Assembly: GCA_963611355.1 (NCBI GenBank)
Contig: CAVDRM010000004.1
Coordinates: 1 to 64,000, forward strand
Length of the DNA: 64,000 bases
Source of the DNA: CAVDRM01 sp963611355
GTDB taxonomy: Bacteria > Bacillota > Clostridia > Christensenellales > Aristaeellaceae
Reading direction: 5' to 3'
The notes below the pieces were generated by a model that was not told where the DNA came from, did no database searches, and worked only from the letters and a program-made list of their open reading frames with translations. The position numbers were made by a program, and so were the translations under genes. Below, in pieces: positions 37,725 to 46,043 of this stretch (position 1 is its first letter; each line of letters opens with the position of its first letter).

Positions 37725-39240
37725 TTTTTTGTTCCTCCGTTTTCTGAATCAGTTGTTGGAGAGAGGCAGTGTCAATGTCAGGGTCGTCCTTCAGCACCTG
37801 ATACAGACCCTTGGCCATTTGAAGCAGCCCGCCCCTGACGTCGCTTTCGATATTCAGCGGCAGCACGGGGTCATGCACGGAGAGCCGCAGCAGAAACCAG
37901 CCGTTTTCCAGCCCGCCGTCCAAGTCAAAGTTGATGCGGATGCCCTCGCGGTTGTCGGGCGCAATGTGCCAGCCCTTGGCAAAGGCGGCATAGTCCATCA
38001 CCTTTTCGATGGCAGCCCGCCCTGTTGCCTTAAAGTCCGCCGTCTTGATGGACAGGCGCACCTCCACGCTTTCCAGCGGCTCACGCAGACCGTCCAGCAG
38101 CGCGCCCAGCTCCTTGCCCTCCTGCTTTAAGCGCATGGCTTCGACAATCAGCACGGTGGCAAGGTACATCCCGTCGTCCAAAAAATGGTTTTCCCGAAGC
38201 GCCGCGTGACCGCTCGTTTCGATTGCCAGCGGGCAGTCGATGCCGGCGGCGTTCAGGCGGACGGCCTCATCAATGACGTTCTTGTAGCCGCGCTTGAAGC
38301 GGTAATGCACGCCGCCCCATTCCGCAATGAACTGCGCAAGGCCGGAGGAGGTCACGGAATCCGTGACGATGGTCGCGCCGGGGTCGTCGTTGAGGAGAAT
38401 GGCGGAAATCAGCGCGATAAGGCGGTTTCTGTTGATTTCGCGCCCCGTATGGTCCACAATGGCGGCACGGTCGCAGTCGGCGTCGAAAATCACGCCCAAG
38501 TCGGCTTCGGCTTTGATGACGGCAGCGCTTAACGAGGCCATCGCCTCCGCGTTTTCGGGGTTGGGAATGTGATTGGGGAAGCGGCCGTCCGGCTCCAGGA
38601 ACTGGCTGCCATCGACCCACGCGCCCAAGTCCTCCAGCATATCCGCATAGAAGCCGCCCGCGCCGTTTCCGGCGTCCACGATCACATGAAGGCCGAGCAG
38701 GGGCTTGGCGACATCCGTGTCCAACCCGTCCATGACGCGCTTTTTCAGAATGTCCTGATAGGCGGGCAGATAATCGCGGCGAACATAGCTGCCGGACAGG
38801 ACGGCCGGCACTTCGACGGTTTCCGCAAAGCGGATGATTTCATCCAGCTCCGCGGATTCCACACCGCCTTTTTTCAGGATGAATTTGAGACCGTTTTTGT
38901 TTGCGGGGTGATGGCTCGCCGTCACCATGATGGAGGCGTCCGGCTGAAAGCCGTCGGTGATGAGCGCCATGAACATGGCGGGGGTCGTGCAGAGACCAAA
39001 ATCAATCACATGAACGCCCATTGCGCGCAGGCCATCGGCACAGGCCGAAAGAAGCTGCTCGCCGGTCAGACGGGAATCCCGTCCCAGCGCTACGGTTCGC
39101 AGCGGTGAGCCGATTGAGTGCATATAGGCGGCAAAGCCTGCGCCGAGTGCGCGGGATGCCTCCGTTGTCAAGGTACAGCCTTCGCCCATCGCCGTGCCGC
39201 GCACGTCCGTGCCGCTTTTGAGGGGTTTAAGGTTCAGCAT
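37717..39240 (-). CDS. Phosphoglucomutase/phosphomannomutase family (alpha-D-phosphohexomutase)
   Basis: 507 residues. The enzyme family interconverts hexose 1- and 6-phosphates. The phospho-Ser loop TASHHP places the catalytic serine at residue 109. The Mg-binding loop reads DADCDR (in LGVIFDADCDRAAIVD), and the sugar-binding loop is ETSGHA. The phosphate-binding region near the C-terminus has NREGIRI. It could be specific for glucose, mannose or glucosamine; a GlmM assignment is less likely from length and loop. GGGAGG lies just before the ATG. It overlaps DUF2461 by 14 bases and tkt by 8. Confidence 0.93.
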   Translation of the reverse strand: MLNLKPLKSGTDVRGTAMGEGCTLTTEASRALGAGFAAYMHSIGSPLRTVALGRDSRLTGEQLLSACADGLRAMGVHVIDFGLCTTPAMFMALITDGFQPDASIMVTASHHPANKNGLKFILKKGGVESAELDEIIRFAETVEVPAVLSGSYVRRDYLPAYQDILKKRVMDGLDTDVAKPLLGLHVIVDAGNGAGGFYADMLEDLGAWVDGSQFLEPDGRFPNHIPNPENAEAMASLSAAVIKAEADLGVIFDADCDRAAIVDHTGREINRNRLIALISAILLNDDPGATIVTDSVTSSGLAQFIAEWGGVHYRFKRGYKNVIDEAVRLNAAGIDCPLAIETSGHAALRENHFLDDGMYLATVLIVEAMRLKQEGKELGALLDGLREPLESVEVRLSIKTADFKATGRAAIEKVMDYAAFAKGWHIAPDNREGIRINFDLDGGLENGWFLLRLSVHDPVLPLNIESDVRGGLLQMAKGLYQVLKDDPDIDTASLQQLIQKTEEQKNG

Positions 39241-39955
39241 AAAATCCTCCCTGCTTTTTTTCCGTTGAGGCGTTCAAGTCCTCCAGCGCTTCCTCCGTGC
39301 AGCCGCGCAAAAGCAGATACACGGGCGCCATGCGCTTAAAGTCGCGGGTGACGCGGGGAACAAGGTCGGGGGAATACGCCCATTCATATTTGATATTGGT
39401 CTTTTCAAAATAAATCTCTCGCTTTTTATACAGCGGAACAAGCTCTTCGGGAATGCCGGGAGGAATCTCCAGACGCTTGAACTCAGCGCCTCCGACGGAA
39501 AAGCCGCTTTTTTTCACCAGCTCCGTCAGCGGAAGATAATCCTGCGGCCGTGCGGCGATTTTGCGGCGAAGCGCATTCATCGCCTCGCGGTTTTCGCCCC
39601 AGACGCCGACGCCCCAATTCATGCGCTCCGGCCCTAACTCAAACCAGTAAAAGGGAAGGCCGCATTTATCCGCAGCCGCTTTCCGAAAGGCGATCCAGAG
39701 ATGGTCGCGGTAGGGGGATTTATCGCTGGTGAAGCGCGTATCGCGGTAAATGCGGGAAAGACACTTGCGGGGACGCACCTCCATGTCAGCGTCGATTTTC
39801 AGCATGGCGGGCACTAATGCGTCAATCAACGCATAAAAAGGCTCCTGCACAAGTTTCACATAGTCGTCATGATGCGCGTGCATGAAGCTCTTGTCGTTAT
39901 GAAAGCGGATGTCCAGAAAAAAGCGAATGGTGTCCTCATTGAAGCCGGGAAACAA
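39227..39955 (-). CDS. DUF2461 (TIGR02453) family protein
   Basis: 242 residues from a TTG start at 39955 with AAGGAGG 7 bases upstream; the preceding frame has no homology. Family-specific segments are LDIRFHNDKSF at the start, SRIYRDTRFTSDKSPYRDHL (residues about 78-97) and WFELGPERMNWGVGVWGE. The function of this cytoplasmic family is unknown. It is the first gene of an operon with a phosphohexomutase and transketolase, driven by the promoter at 39999-40027. Its C-terminus overlaps the start of the mutase gene. Confidence 0.9.
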   Translation of the reverse strand: MFPGFNEDTIRFFLDIRFHNDKSFMHAHHDDYVKLVQEPFYALIDALVPAMLKIDADMEVRPRKCLSRIYRDTRFTSDKSPYRDHLWIAFRKAAADKCGLPFYWFELGPERMNWGVGVWGENREAMNALRRKIAARPQDYLPLTELVKKSGFSVGGAEFKRLEIPPGIPEELVPLYKKREIYFEKTNIKYEWAYSPDLVPRVTRDFKRMAPVYLLLRGCTEEALEDLNASTEKKQGGFYAEP

Positions 39956-39998
39956 ACAGGCGCCTCCTTTTTGTGTTGAGGAAACGAAGAACATAGCT

Positions 39999-40027
39999 AT
40001 TATACCCGATTTTCCTCCGCATTTCAA
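39999..40027 (-). promoter_or_regulatory. Promoter of the DUF2461-pgm-tkt operon
   Basis: On the minus strand -35 TTGAAA (40022-40027) and a perfect -10 TATAAT (39999-40004), 17 bases apart, about 44 bases before the TTG start. Confidence 0.87.
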
Positions 40028-40144
40028 CCGCTCACGAAAAGGAAGCGCAGAAAAAACAAAATATGAAAAATATAAATTTTCGGGAACAAAGACGGGCTCT
40101 GCTTCGTCTTATGAATGGACAGGCAAGAAAAGGAGGATGAAGCC

Positions 40145-40768
40145 ATGAAGACAATGACGAAATGGATGGCATTATTGGCCGCGCTGCTGCTGGCTGTTTT
40201 TCCGGCGCTTGCGCAGACGGCGGAGATTACGCTCAACCCGCCGCAGGCGGCCAGCGCCGTGTTTGTCCTCAGAGGCAACGCGACAACGGGCAATCAATGG
40301 ACGGCAGTGCTGCTGACGGACGGCGTGGCGCATTTTTCTGACCCGAACGGCGTGTACACGGTGGATGCGGCCGATGAGGGCATGACGGGGGTCGGCGGCA
40401 CATATCGCTTTGAGCTGATTGCGGATGCCGTGGGCGAAACGGTGGTGATTTTCCGCTACGGCCGGTCTTGGGAGAGCGGTGCGGCGGAGACGCTGAGCTA
40501 TTTGGTGACGGTATTGGAGGACGGCACGATGCAGGTGGGGGAGACGGCGGTTCTGACCGGAACGGCCGCGGAAGTTGACGAGGAAAATCACGCGGCGCTC
40601 ATCAAAACGGACCATGAAGAGGTGCTGGCGTGGTTCCCCAAGGACATGACCCTGCCCGTTCCGAATGAAGAGCTGCGCATCTGGTACAACGGCATCATGA
40701 CGCTGTCCCTGCCCGCGCAAATCAATGTCATCGGCTGGGAGACCATCCCGAATGAAAATGCGAAATAG
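40145..40768 (+). CDS. Secreted chagasin-type (I42) cysteine protease inhibitor-like protein
   Basis: 207 residues with AAGGAGG before the ATG and a Sec signal peptide (1-23, ending PALA). The three chagasin loops are present in order: NATTGNQW (45-52), GVGG (82-85) and a YGRSWE segment (105-110) in the loop that carries RPW in chagasin. Chagasins inhibit papain-family cysteine proteases; the first loop normally reads NPTTG. The C-terminal 90 residues are an additional beta-rich part not found in the short family members. It is exported with no lipid anchor. It could protect the cell from host or own proteases; that is inference. Confidence 0.82.
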   Translation: MKTMTKWMALLAALLLAVFPALAQTAEITLNPPQAASAVFVLRGNATTGNQWTAVLLTDGVAHFSDPNGVYTVDAADEGMTGVGGTYRFELIADAVGETVVIFRYGRSWESGAAETLSYLVTVLEDGTMQVGETAVLTGTAAEVDEENHAALIKTDHEEVLAWFPKDMTLPVPNEELRIWYNGIMTLSLPAQINVIGWETIPNENAK

Positions 40769-40776
40769 CGCAGGAT

Positions 40777-40824
40777 AAAAAAATCGGCTGTGAAGAAACA
40801 AAATGCGTCTTCACAGCCTTTTTT
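40777..40824. terminator. Bidirectional terminator between the chagasin and PHP genes
   Basis: GGCTGTGAAGA (40786-40796) pairs perfectly over 11 bp with TCTTCACAGCC (40808-40818). TTTTTT follows on the plus strand, and on the minus strand GATTTTTTT. It serves both the plus-strand inhibitor gene and the minus-strand PHP/pmbA/tldD operon. Confidence 0.92.
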
Positions 40825-40826
40825 CG

Positions 40827-41540
40827 TTATTTCGAGGGAGTGGGAACTTTCGGGGCGCGCAGGATATGCGCCTTGCCCTGCCTTATCATTTCGCACAGTT
40901 CGCGGCAGTCCGCCGGTTTTTCATCAAAACCGATGCAGCCGACCCCCGTCGTGATGACATGGTGCGTATCCGAGCCTGCGACCATCGGATAGCCGTGCGC
41001 CTGCGCGTAGGCCAGCGCCTTGTCATCATAGTCCGTTCCGGCGGGATTGCCGCCGTTGTAGACCTCGATGGCATCCGCAATGCCCTCCCGCTCGATGCAG
41101 CCCGTGGGAATGTAGTCGGCGCGGCGGTAGGGGTGCGCCCGAATGATGAAGCCGTCCGCATCGTGAACGGCCTTGGCGTACTGCTCAATCGTCCATTTAT
41201 CGCAGTCGACCGCCTTGTTGTACAGAAAGTCTTCATCCAGCGCCAGCGTCAGATAGTCCTCGGCGTTATTGCCCCGATAGGTGTATTCCCAGCCGAGGAA
41301 AACGTCAATGCCCAGCTCCTCGCCGGCCTTTTTCGCCGCGTGATAGCCCTTCAGATAGGCGTCCATTTTTTCCTTCCATGTTTTGGGAAAGGCGGAATAG
41401 GAAAAGCCGTTCACAAAGTGGTCGGTCACCGCCACACCGGAAAAACCCTTGTCTTTATATGCCTTCACCATGTCGTAGGCGGTCGACTGCCCGCAGCGGC
41501 TGGTTTCGCTCGTGTGCAGATGCAGCTCGTATTTATACAT
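40827..41540 (-). CDS. PHP-domain metal-dependent phosphoesterase
   Basis: 237 residues from the ATG at 41540, preceded by AAGGAAGGTG. The PHP signature begins with HLHT (7-10), followed by GVAVTDHF, and continues with RAHPYR and AGSDTHH, which provide the metal-binding His/Asp set. Stand-alone PHP proteins are phosphoesterases or nucleases, the substrate often being a small phosphorylated molecule; histidinol phosphatase is possible but the sequence is not diagnostic. It lies 15 bases after pmbA on the same strand, so it probably belongs to the tldD-pmbA operon. Confidence 0.9.
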   Translation of the reverse strand: MYKYELHLHTSETSRCGQSTAYDMVKAYKDKGFSGVAVTDHFVNGFSYSAFPKTWKEKMDAYLKGYHAAKKAGEELGIDVFLGWEYTYRGNNAEDYLTLALDEDFLYNKAVDCDKWTIEQYAKAVHDADGFIIRAHPYRRADYIPTGCIEREGIADAIEVYNGGNPAGTDYDDKALAYAQAHGYPMVAGSDTHHVITTGVGCIGFDEKPADCRELCEMIRQGKAHILRAPKVPTPSK

Positions 41541-41555
41541 CGCCAAACACCTTCC

Positions 41556-42899
41556 TTATGCACCAGCCACGGAAATTTCGCCGACGTCCAGCGTCGGAGA
41601 ACCCATGCCGCCCTGCGGGAAGGTGAGGTCGCTGCCGACGGCGCGGATGCCCTTTAAGAGCTGGTAGAAATTACCCGCCACGGTAATCTGCTCGACCGGC
41701 GCATCCTTTTTGCCGTTCTTCACGGTATAGCCCTTGGCAATCAGGGAAAAGTCGCCGCTGATGGCATCAGCGCCCGCATGGAGACCGCTGACATCTGTAA
41801 TCACCAGACCGTTGTCCATGGCTTCCATGAGCTGCTCCTTGGACTGCGCACCGGGGACAAAATAGAGGTTGAACGGCCCGATGCGCACGGCGGTGGAATA
41901 GCTGGAGCGGCTGGCGTTTCCGGTGGTCTGAACCCCTGCTTTGCGGGCGGTCTTGAGGTTGTGCAGGAGCGTTTTCAGCACGCCGTTTTCGATGATATTC
42001 TTCTTAAAGGCGGCCACGCCTTCCGCGTCAAACGGGCGGGATGCAAAGCCGTTCGGAAGAAGCGGATCATCACACAGGGTGACGCACGGCGCGGCGATGG
42101 TATCACCCTCCTTATTCAGCAGAAGCGACAGACCCTGCTGCGCGTTTTCAGCGGAGAAGATGCCGCAGAACGTGCCTAAAAAGCTGACGACCGCCGTCGG
42201 CTCAAAGAGGGCGCGGTAGGTGCCGCTCTTCACGGGCGCGGCATCCAGCATGAACAGGGTGCTGTCCACGGCCTTCTTTGCAACGGCGTGGGCGTCCAGC
42301 TCGGAAAAGTCATGCACGATTTTCAGCGCATACTCGTTGGAGACATGATTTTCTTTGCGGGCAACGGCATCCACATAGGCAAAGGCCATATTATCCCGAT
42401 GGGACAGCGAGAGACCGTAGGTGTTTTTAAGCAGCGTGAGACCGCTTTCCGACATTACGTTCGCGTGACCCACCTGAGAAATGCGCTCGTCCATGCGGAG
42501 GGCTTCTTTTTCAAGCTGAAGCGCCAGCGCCAGCTTGTCCTTTTCATCCACGTCATCCAGCGCGGCATTGTAGCTGTCCGCCGCTTCGTAGTGCGGGCTG
42601 CCTGAAAAGATTTCCTGAACGGATTCATCCTCGATAAGCTCTGCGCTCTCCCGAACGCCATTCACAAGCTGGGAAACCGCCTCGTCATCGAAGGCTTCCG
42701 TCGAGGCATAGCCCATTTTGCCCTTCCACAGGCCGCGCAGGGACAGTCCGCCCGTGCTGTTGACGGAATATTCGGCGATTTCGCCCTTGACGCAGGACGC
42801 GATGAAGCTGTTCCTGCCGTTATAGTAAACCTCCGCCTGCTCAAACCCGGCTGCCTTGGCTGCATCCAATACGCGGTCGATAAACACATTCATATCCAT
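41556..42899 (-). CDS. pmbA: TldE/PmbA, regulatory partner of TldD protease
   Basis: 447 residues. TldE (PmbA) pairs with TldD in a heterodimeric metallopeptidase that degrades unfolded peptides and matures some peptide antibiotics. Family segments include GLSLRGLWKGKMGYAST, RNTYGLSLSHRDN-like residues near 160, and the C-terminal GPFNLYFVPGAQ and ISGDFSLIAKGYTVKNG. It lacks the HExxxH motif, as expected for TldE. Starts 15 bases after tldD and is followed by the PHP gene. Confidence 0.94.
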   Translation of the reverse strand: MDMNVFIDRVLDAAKAAGFEQAEVYYNGRNSFIASCVKGEIAEYSVNSTGGLSLRGLWKGKMGYASTEAFDDEAVSQLVNGVRESAELIEDESVQEIFSGSPHYEAADSYNAALDDVDEKDKLALALQLEKEALRMDERISQVGHANVMSESGLTLLKNTYGLSLSHRDNMAFAYVDAVARKENHVSNEYALKIVHDFSELDAHAVAKKAVDSTLFMLDAAPVKSGTYRALFEPTAVVSFLGTFCGIFSAENAQQGLSLLLNKEGDTIAAPCVTLCDDPLLPNGFASRPFDAEGVAAFKKNIIENGVLKTLLHNLKTARKAGVQTTGNASRSSYSTAVRIGPFNLYFVPGAQSKEQLMEAMDNGLVITDVSGLHAGADAISGDFSLIAKGYTVKNGKKDAPVEQITVAGNFYQLLKGIRAVGSDLTFPQGGMGSPTLDVGEISVAGA

Positions 42900-42914
42900 C
42901 TGCTTTTTCCTCCT

Positions 42915-44294
42915 TTAGCGGCCGCCAACGGTGATGGACGAAACGCGGATGCGCGGCTGGCCGACATTGACGGGAACGCTGCCGGACGCGGAGCCGCACA
43001 TGCCCTGCGCAAGTTCAACGTGCCTGCCGACACGGTCAATCTTAGGCAGGATTTCTCCGCCGTGGCCGATGAGGGAAGCGCCGCGCACGGGATGGGCGAT
43101 TTTGCCGTCTTTGACCAGATATCCGCGATTGACGGAAAAGTTGAATTCGCCGGTCATGGGGTTAACGGAGCCGCCGCCCATTTCGGCCGCGTACAGGCCG
43201 TCGCCCATCGTGGCAATCATCTCATCGTCGTCATCCTCACCGGCGGCAATGTAGGTGCTGCGCATGCGGGAGGTCGGAGCATATTCATAGCTTTCACGGC
43301 GGCCGCTGCCGGTGATGGGCATTTCCATGCGGCGGGCATTGAGTTTGTCAATCATATAATTCTTGAGAATGCCGTTTTCAATCAGCACCAGCTTGTTGGT
43401 CGGTGTTCCCTCGTCGTCAATGTTTTCGCTTCCCCATTCGTTCGGAATGGTGCCGTCGTCAATCGCCGTCACCTTGTCGGAGGCAATTTTCTGCCCCAGC
43501 TTTCCGCAGAATTCGCTGTTACCGATGGCCACGGAGGTCGCTTCTAAGGAATGACCGCAGGCTTCGTGGAAAATCACGCCGCCAAAGCCGTTGCCGATGA
43601 CGACCGGCATCACGCCCGCAGGGCAGAAGGGCGCTTTGAGCATTTCAACGGCTTCCTCCGCCGCTTCACGGGCACAGCGTTCCGGATTGACCGTCGTATC
43701 AAACAGCTCGAACCCGCGCAGCGCGCCGGGGGCGCGGTAGCCGCTCTGATTTTCCTTGCCGTCGCTGGCCACGGCGGAAACGGCAAAGCGGGAGTATACG
43801 CGCAGATCATGCTTAAACAGGCCGTCGGAATTGGCAATCCACACGCGCTGTTCGCTGTCGTTATAGCTGATGATTCCCTGCTTAACATCGGGGTATTGCT
43901 TGAGAACGTTCTGCGCCGCCCGCATTTTTTCCACTTTGCGGGCGCCCTTGACGTCCGAGGGCATGAGCTTGAATTCATGAATGTTTTGCACCTTTTCCTC
44001 CGTCAGCGTCGAGGGGGAGAGAATGCTGTCTCCGTGAATCGCCGCGGCTGCACGGCGGGCGCAGGCCAAAAGCCCTTCGCGGGAGGTATCGTTGGTATAG
44101 ATATAAACGCCGCGCAGCCCCGAAAACACACGGACGCCCGCGCCGTGCATCCTCCCGTTGCCGACCGCCTCGACAACGCCGGAACGCATGGTCAGAGAAT
44201 GGTTGAGCCTGTCCTCCAGAAAAATCTCGGCAAAATCGCCGCCGGTCCTGAGCGCTTCGACGATTACGTCAAACGCTGTCTGCTTGTCCAGCAT
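42915..44294 (-). CDS. tldD: TldD metalloprotease
   Basis: 459 residues. The catalytic HExxxH motif is HEACGH (243-248), with Cys elsewhere and the C-terminal GYLVKDGKIAHPVRGASLIGHG, GMCGSASGSVPVNVGQPRIRV typical of TldD. Together with PmbA it forms the active complex; substrates include linear peptides and, in E. coli, microcin B17 precursor. No RiPP precursor or biosynthesis gene is visible nearby, so a general peptide-degrading role is likely. First gene of the operon. Confidence 0.95.
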   Translation of the reverse strand: MLDKQTAFDVIVEALRTGGDFAEIFLEDRLNHSLTMRSGVVEAVGNGRMHGAGVRVFSGLRGVYIYTNDTSREGLLACARRAAAAIHGDSILSPSTLTEEKVQNIHEFKLMPSDVKGARKVEKMRAAQNVLKQYPDVKQGIISYNDSEQRVWIANSDGLFKHDLRVYSRFAVSAVASDGKENQSGYRAPGALRGFELFDTTVNPERCAREAAEEAVEMLKAPFCPAGVMPVVIGNGFGGVIFHEACGHSLEATSVAIGNSEFCGKLGQKIASDKVTAIDDGTIPNEWGSENIDDEGTPTNKLVLIENGILKNYMIDKLNARRMEMPITGSGRRESYEYAPTSRMRSTYIAAGEDDDDEMIATMGDGLYAAEMGGGSVNPMTGEFNFSVNRGYLVKDGKIAHPVRGASLIGHGGEILPKIDRVGRHVELAQGMCGSASGSVPVNVGQPRIRVSSITVGGR

Positions 44295-44317
44295 AAACGC
44301 CTCCTACATGTTGTTCG

Positions 44318-44343
44318 GCGGAACACAAGGGTGAATGTTCCGC
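44318..44343. promoter_or_regulatory. Inverted repeat in the tldD leader
   Basis: GCGGAACA (44318-44325) and TGTTCCGC (44336-44343) are perfect 8-bp arms around 10 bases. Further TGTT/AACA complementarity lengthens the stem. On the minus strand it sits 24 bases upstream of the start codon, just after a TATAAT (44349-44354). It could be an operator or a translation-controlling hairpin. Confidence 0.5.
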
Positions 44344-44391
44344 AACATATTATATCACGAAAAACGAAAAAAGTACAGGGCGGAAGAAGGC

Positions 44392-44420
44392 AAAAAAAGA
44401 GAGCCCGCCGTGCTCTCTTT
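44392..44420 (-). terminator. Terminator of the padR-DUF4097 operon
   Basis: On the minus strand AAAGAGAGC pairs with GCTCTCTTT (44396-44420) and is followed by a run of T. It lies just after the DUF4097 gene stop. Confidence 0.83.
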
Positions 44421-44434
44421 CGGTTTGCCGTTGT

Positions 44435-45481
44435 TTATTCGGTGAATTCAAAATGAATCCGCGCATTGGCGGTCGAAACGCGCAGGCGCTTTTGGGCATC
44501 GCGCCTCGGATGCGTCCCCAGCTCGTTTTCGGCGTTGACCGTATGACTTTCGATGTCGTAGTCCGTCATGCTGCCGCTCAGCCTGCCGCTGACGGATGCA
44601 TTCGACGTTCTGATATTGATTTCGTCAGATACGCAGTCCTCCGAACGGACCGCCCCGTTGGAGGTTTCCAGCGCAAGCAGGCTCGGCGCGACGACGCTCT
44701 TTGCTTCGATGCGGCCGTTGGTGCTTTTGACCCTGACTTCCCCCTCCACCCGAACATTTTCGAGCGTGACCCGCGCATTGGAGGTCGTCAGCGACAGCTG
44801 ATTCACATCGTAGTTTTCGGCCGTGCTGCAGGCGTTGGCCGTCCGCATTTTGATATCGGCACGGCAGTGCAAATCGCTTACATGAATCCGGCCGTTCTTG
44901 CCGTTTGCGGAAATGCCGCCGATGAAGGAATCGGGAACAGCCAGCTTGATATAGACGCCGTCCGTGCTGCCGCGGTATGCGGAATGCCCGCTCAGCATCC
45001 TGCTTAGCCCGCCGAGAAAGCCGCCGAACGTTTGCTTCGGCTGTCCGTGCGTCGGCGCGATGAGCGTCAGCTTCCCGTTTTCAACACTCGCCGTATAAGG
45101 CGTCGCATCGCTCCTGAAATAGGTGAGGGTGATGTCCTGCTCTCCGCGCACAATGCGGATGGGCAGATTGAAGGCACTCAATTCGATTTCGTGAATTTCG
45201 TCCGCCATGCGGGTTTCCGAGCGCATCTGCCAGTCCGTTTGAACGGCGATCTTTTGGCAGGGCTTTGCGTTTTCCCGCTCATCGGCGTTCATCATTTTAC
45301 GCAAGTGTTCGGCAATCACCTCTGGGCTTTCAATTTGCCCGACGGCCTTTTCTTCCTCACAGCCGTCCTCTACGCGGTCGTCAATCATTTCGGCATAATA
45401 ATTCAGCGTTTCCTCCGCATCCTCAGGCTTCATGAAACGGAGGTGTTCCTTCAGGCTTTCCAAAAAGCAATGCTTGGTCAT
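44435..45481 (-). CDS. HAAS (DUF1700-like) plus DUF4097 beta-repeat protein
   Basis: 348 residues. The N-terminal 65 residues (LESLKEHLRFMKPEDAEETL and DGCEEEKAVGQIESPEVIAE) fit the HAAS/DUF1700 helical domain. Residues about 95-340 are beta-helix-like DUF4097 repeats (VRVKSTNGRIEAKS, LETSNGAVRSEDC, IRTSNASVSGRL). Such proteins sit after PadR regulators and are thought to act at the membrane; a transmembrane segment is not evident here, and the protein may be cytoplasmic. The ATG overlaps the padR stop by 4 bases, so the two are co-translated. The function is unknown. Confidence 0.85.
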   Translation of the reverse strand: MTKHCFLESLKEHLRFMKPEDAEETLNYYAEMIDDRVEDGCEEEKAVGQIESPEVIAEHLRKMMNADERENAKPCQKIAVQTDWQMRSETRMADEIHEIELSAFNLPIRIVRGEQDITLTYFRSDATPYTASVENGKLTLIAPTHGQPKQTFGGFLGGLSRMLSGHSAYRGSTDGVYIKLAVPDSFIGGISANGKNGRIHVSDLHCRADIKMRTANACSTAENYDVNQLSLTTSNARVTLENVRVEGEVRVKSTNGRIEAKSVVAPSLLALETSNGAVRSEDCVSDEINIRTSNASVSGRLSGSMTDYDIESHTVNAENELGTHPRRDAQKRLRVSTANARIHFEFTE

Positions 45482-45792
45482 ACCGTCGCCGCCTCTCTGA
45501 TAAATTCATAGACTTTAGCCACATCCGCCCATTCGCGCATAAACCGGTCAATCCGCGCCCGCCCCGCATCCGTGATGGAATAATATTTGCGCAGCCGGCT
45601 GTTATGCTCCACCGCGTAAATCGTCAGGCACTGCGATGCCTCCAAACGCCGAAGCACGGGATACAGCGTGGATTCGGACAGCGGCATGATGCCTGAAATA
45701 TCCTTGATGAGCCGGTAGCCGTAGGAATCTCCCTGCGACAGGAGGGAGAGAATACAGACCTCGATGAGTCCTTTTTTGAGCTGAGCATCCAA
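45478..45792 (-). CDS. PadR-family transcriptional regulator
   Basis: 104 residues from a TTG start at 45792 with GGAGG 10 bases upstream. The winged-helix domain contains EVCILSLLSQGDSYGYRLIK and LSESTLYPVLRRLEASQCL, diagnostic of PadR. The short C-terminal helix is the dimerisation part of subfamily 2. PadR proteins commonly repress their own operon, and the palindrome over the -10 box at 45872-45900 is a natural operator candidate. It is first in the operon with the HAAS/DUF4097 gene. Confidence 0.94.
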   Translation of the reverse strand: MDAQLKKGLIEVCILSLLSQGDSYGYRLIKDISGIMPLSESTLYPVLRRLEASQCLTIYAVEHNSRLRKYYSITDAGRARIDRFMREWADVAKVYEFIREAATV

Positions 45793-45871
45793 GAAATTGT
45801 CACCTCCGACCGAAAATTCTCATGTGTACGCCTGCCGAACCGATTCATGTCACGCAGAACGCCTCCTTGCG

Positions 45872-45900
45872 CGATATATTATATAATGCACAGTATATCG
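45872..45900. promoter_or_regulatory. Candidate PadR operator
   Basis: CGATATA (45872-45878) and TATATCG (45894-45900) form an inverted repeat with 15 bases between, covering the -10 box and the spacer of the padR promoter. The position fits repression by blocking polymerase; assignment to PadR is inference from location. Confidence 0.45.
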
Positions 45901-45906
45901 TGTCAA
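45878..45906 (-). promoter_or_regulatory. Promoter of the padR-DUF4097 operon
   Basis: On the minus strand a perfect -35 TTGACA (45901-45906) and a perfect -10 TATAAT (45878-45883), 17 bases apart, about 86 bases before the TTG start. Confidence 0.92.
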
Positions 45907-45976
45907 GCAATATTTTTAATCAATGACTATTCACACCTGTGCCATCGGAGGTGCTGTTTGACGCCACATTTTCCTC

Positions 45977-46005
45977 TTGCCAATCCGTCCAAAAGCGTAT
46001 ACAAT
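45977..46005 (+). promoter_or_regulatory. Probable promoter of the frr-polC operon
   Basis: -35 TTGCCA (45977-45982) and -10 TACAAT (46000-46005), 17 bases apart, about 39 bases before the frr start. No other good promoter lies before polC. Confidence 0.72.
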
Positions 46006-46043
46006 AGGACATGAACAACAAGCCGGAAATGGAGGAGACTTGT

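Noticed and set aside
40827..44294. RiPP (microcin-like) biosynthesis cluster around tldD/pmbA
   Set aside because: No precursor peptide, cyclodehydratase, radical SAM enzyme or exporter occurs nearby; the PHP gene is not a biosynthetic marker.
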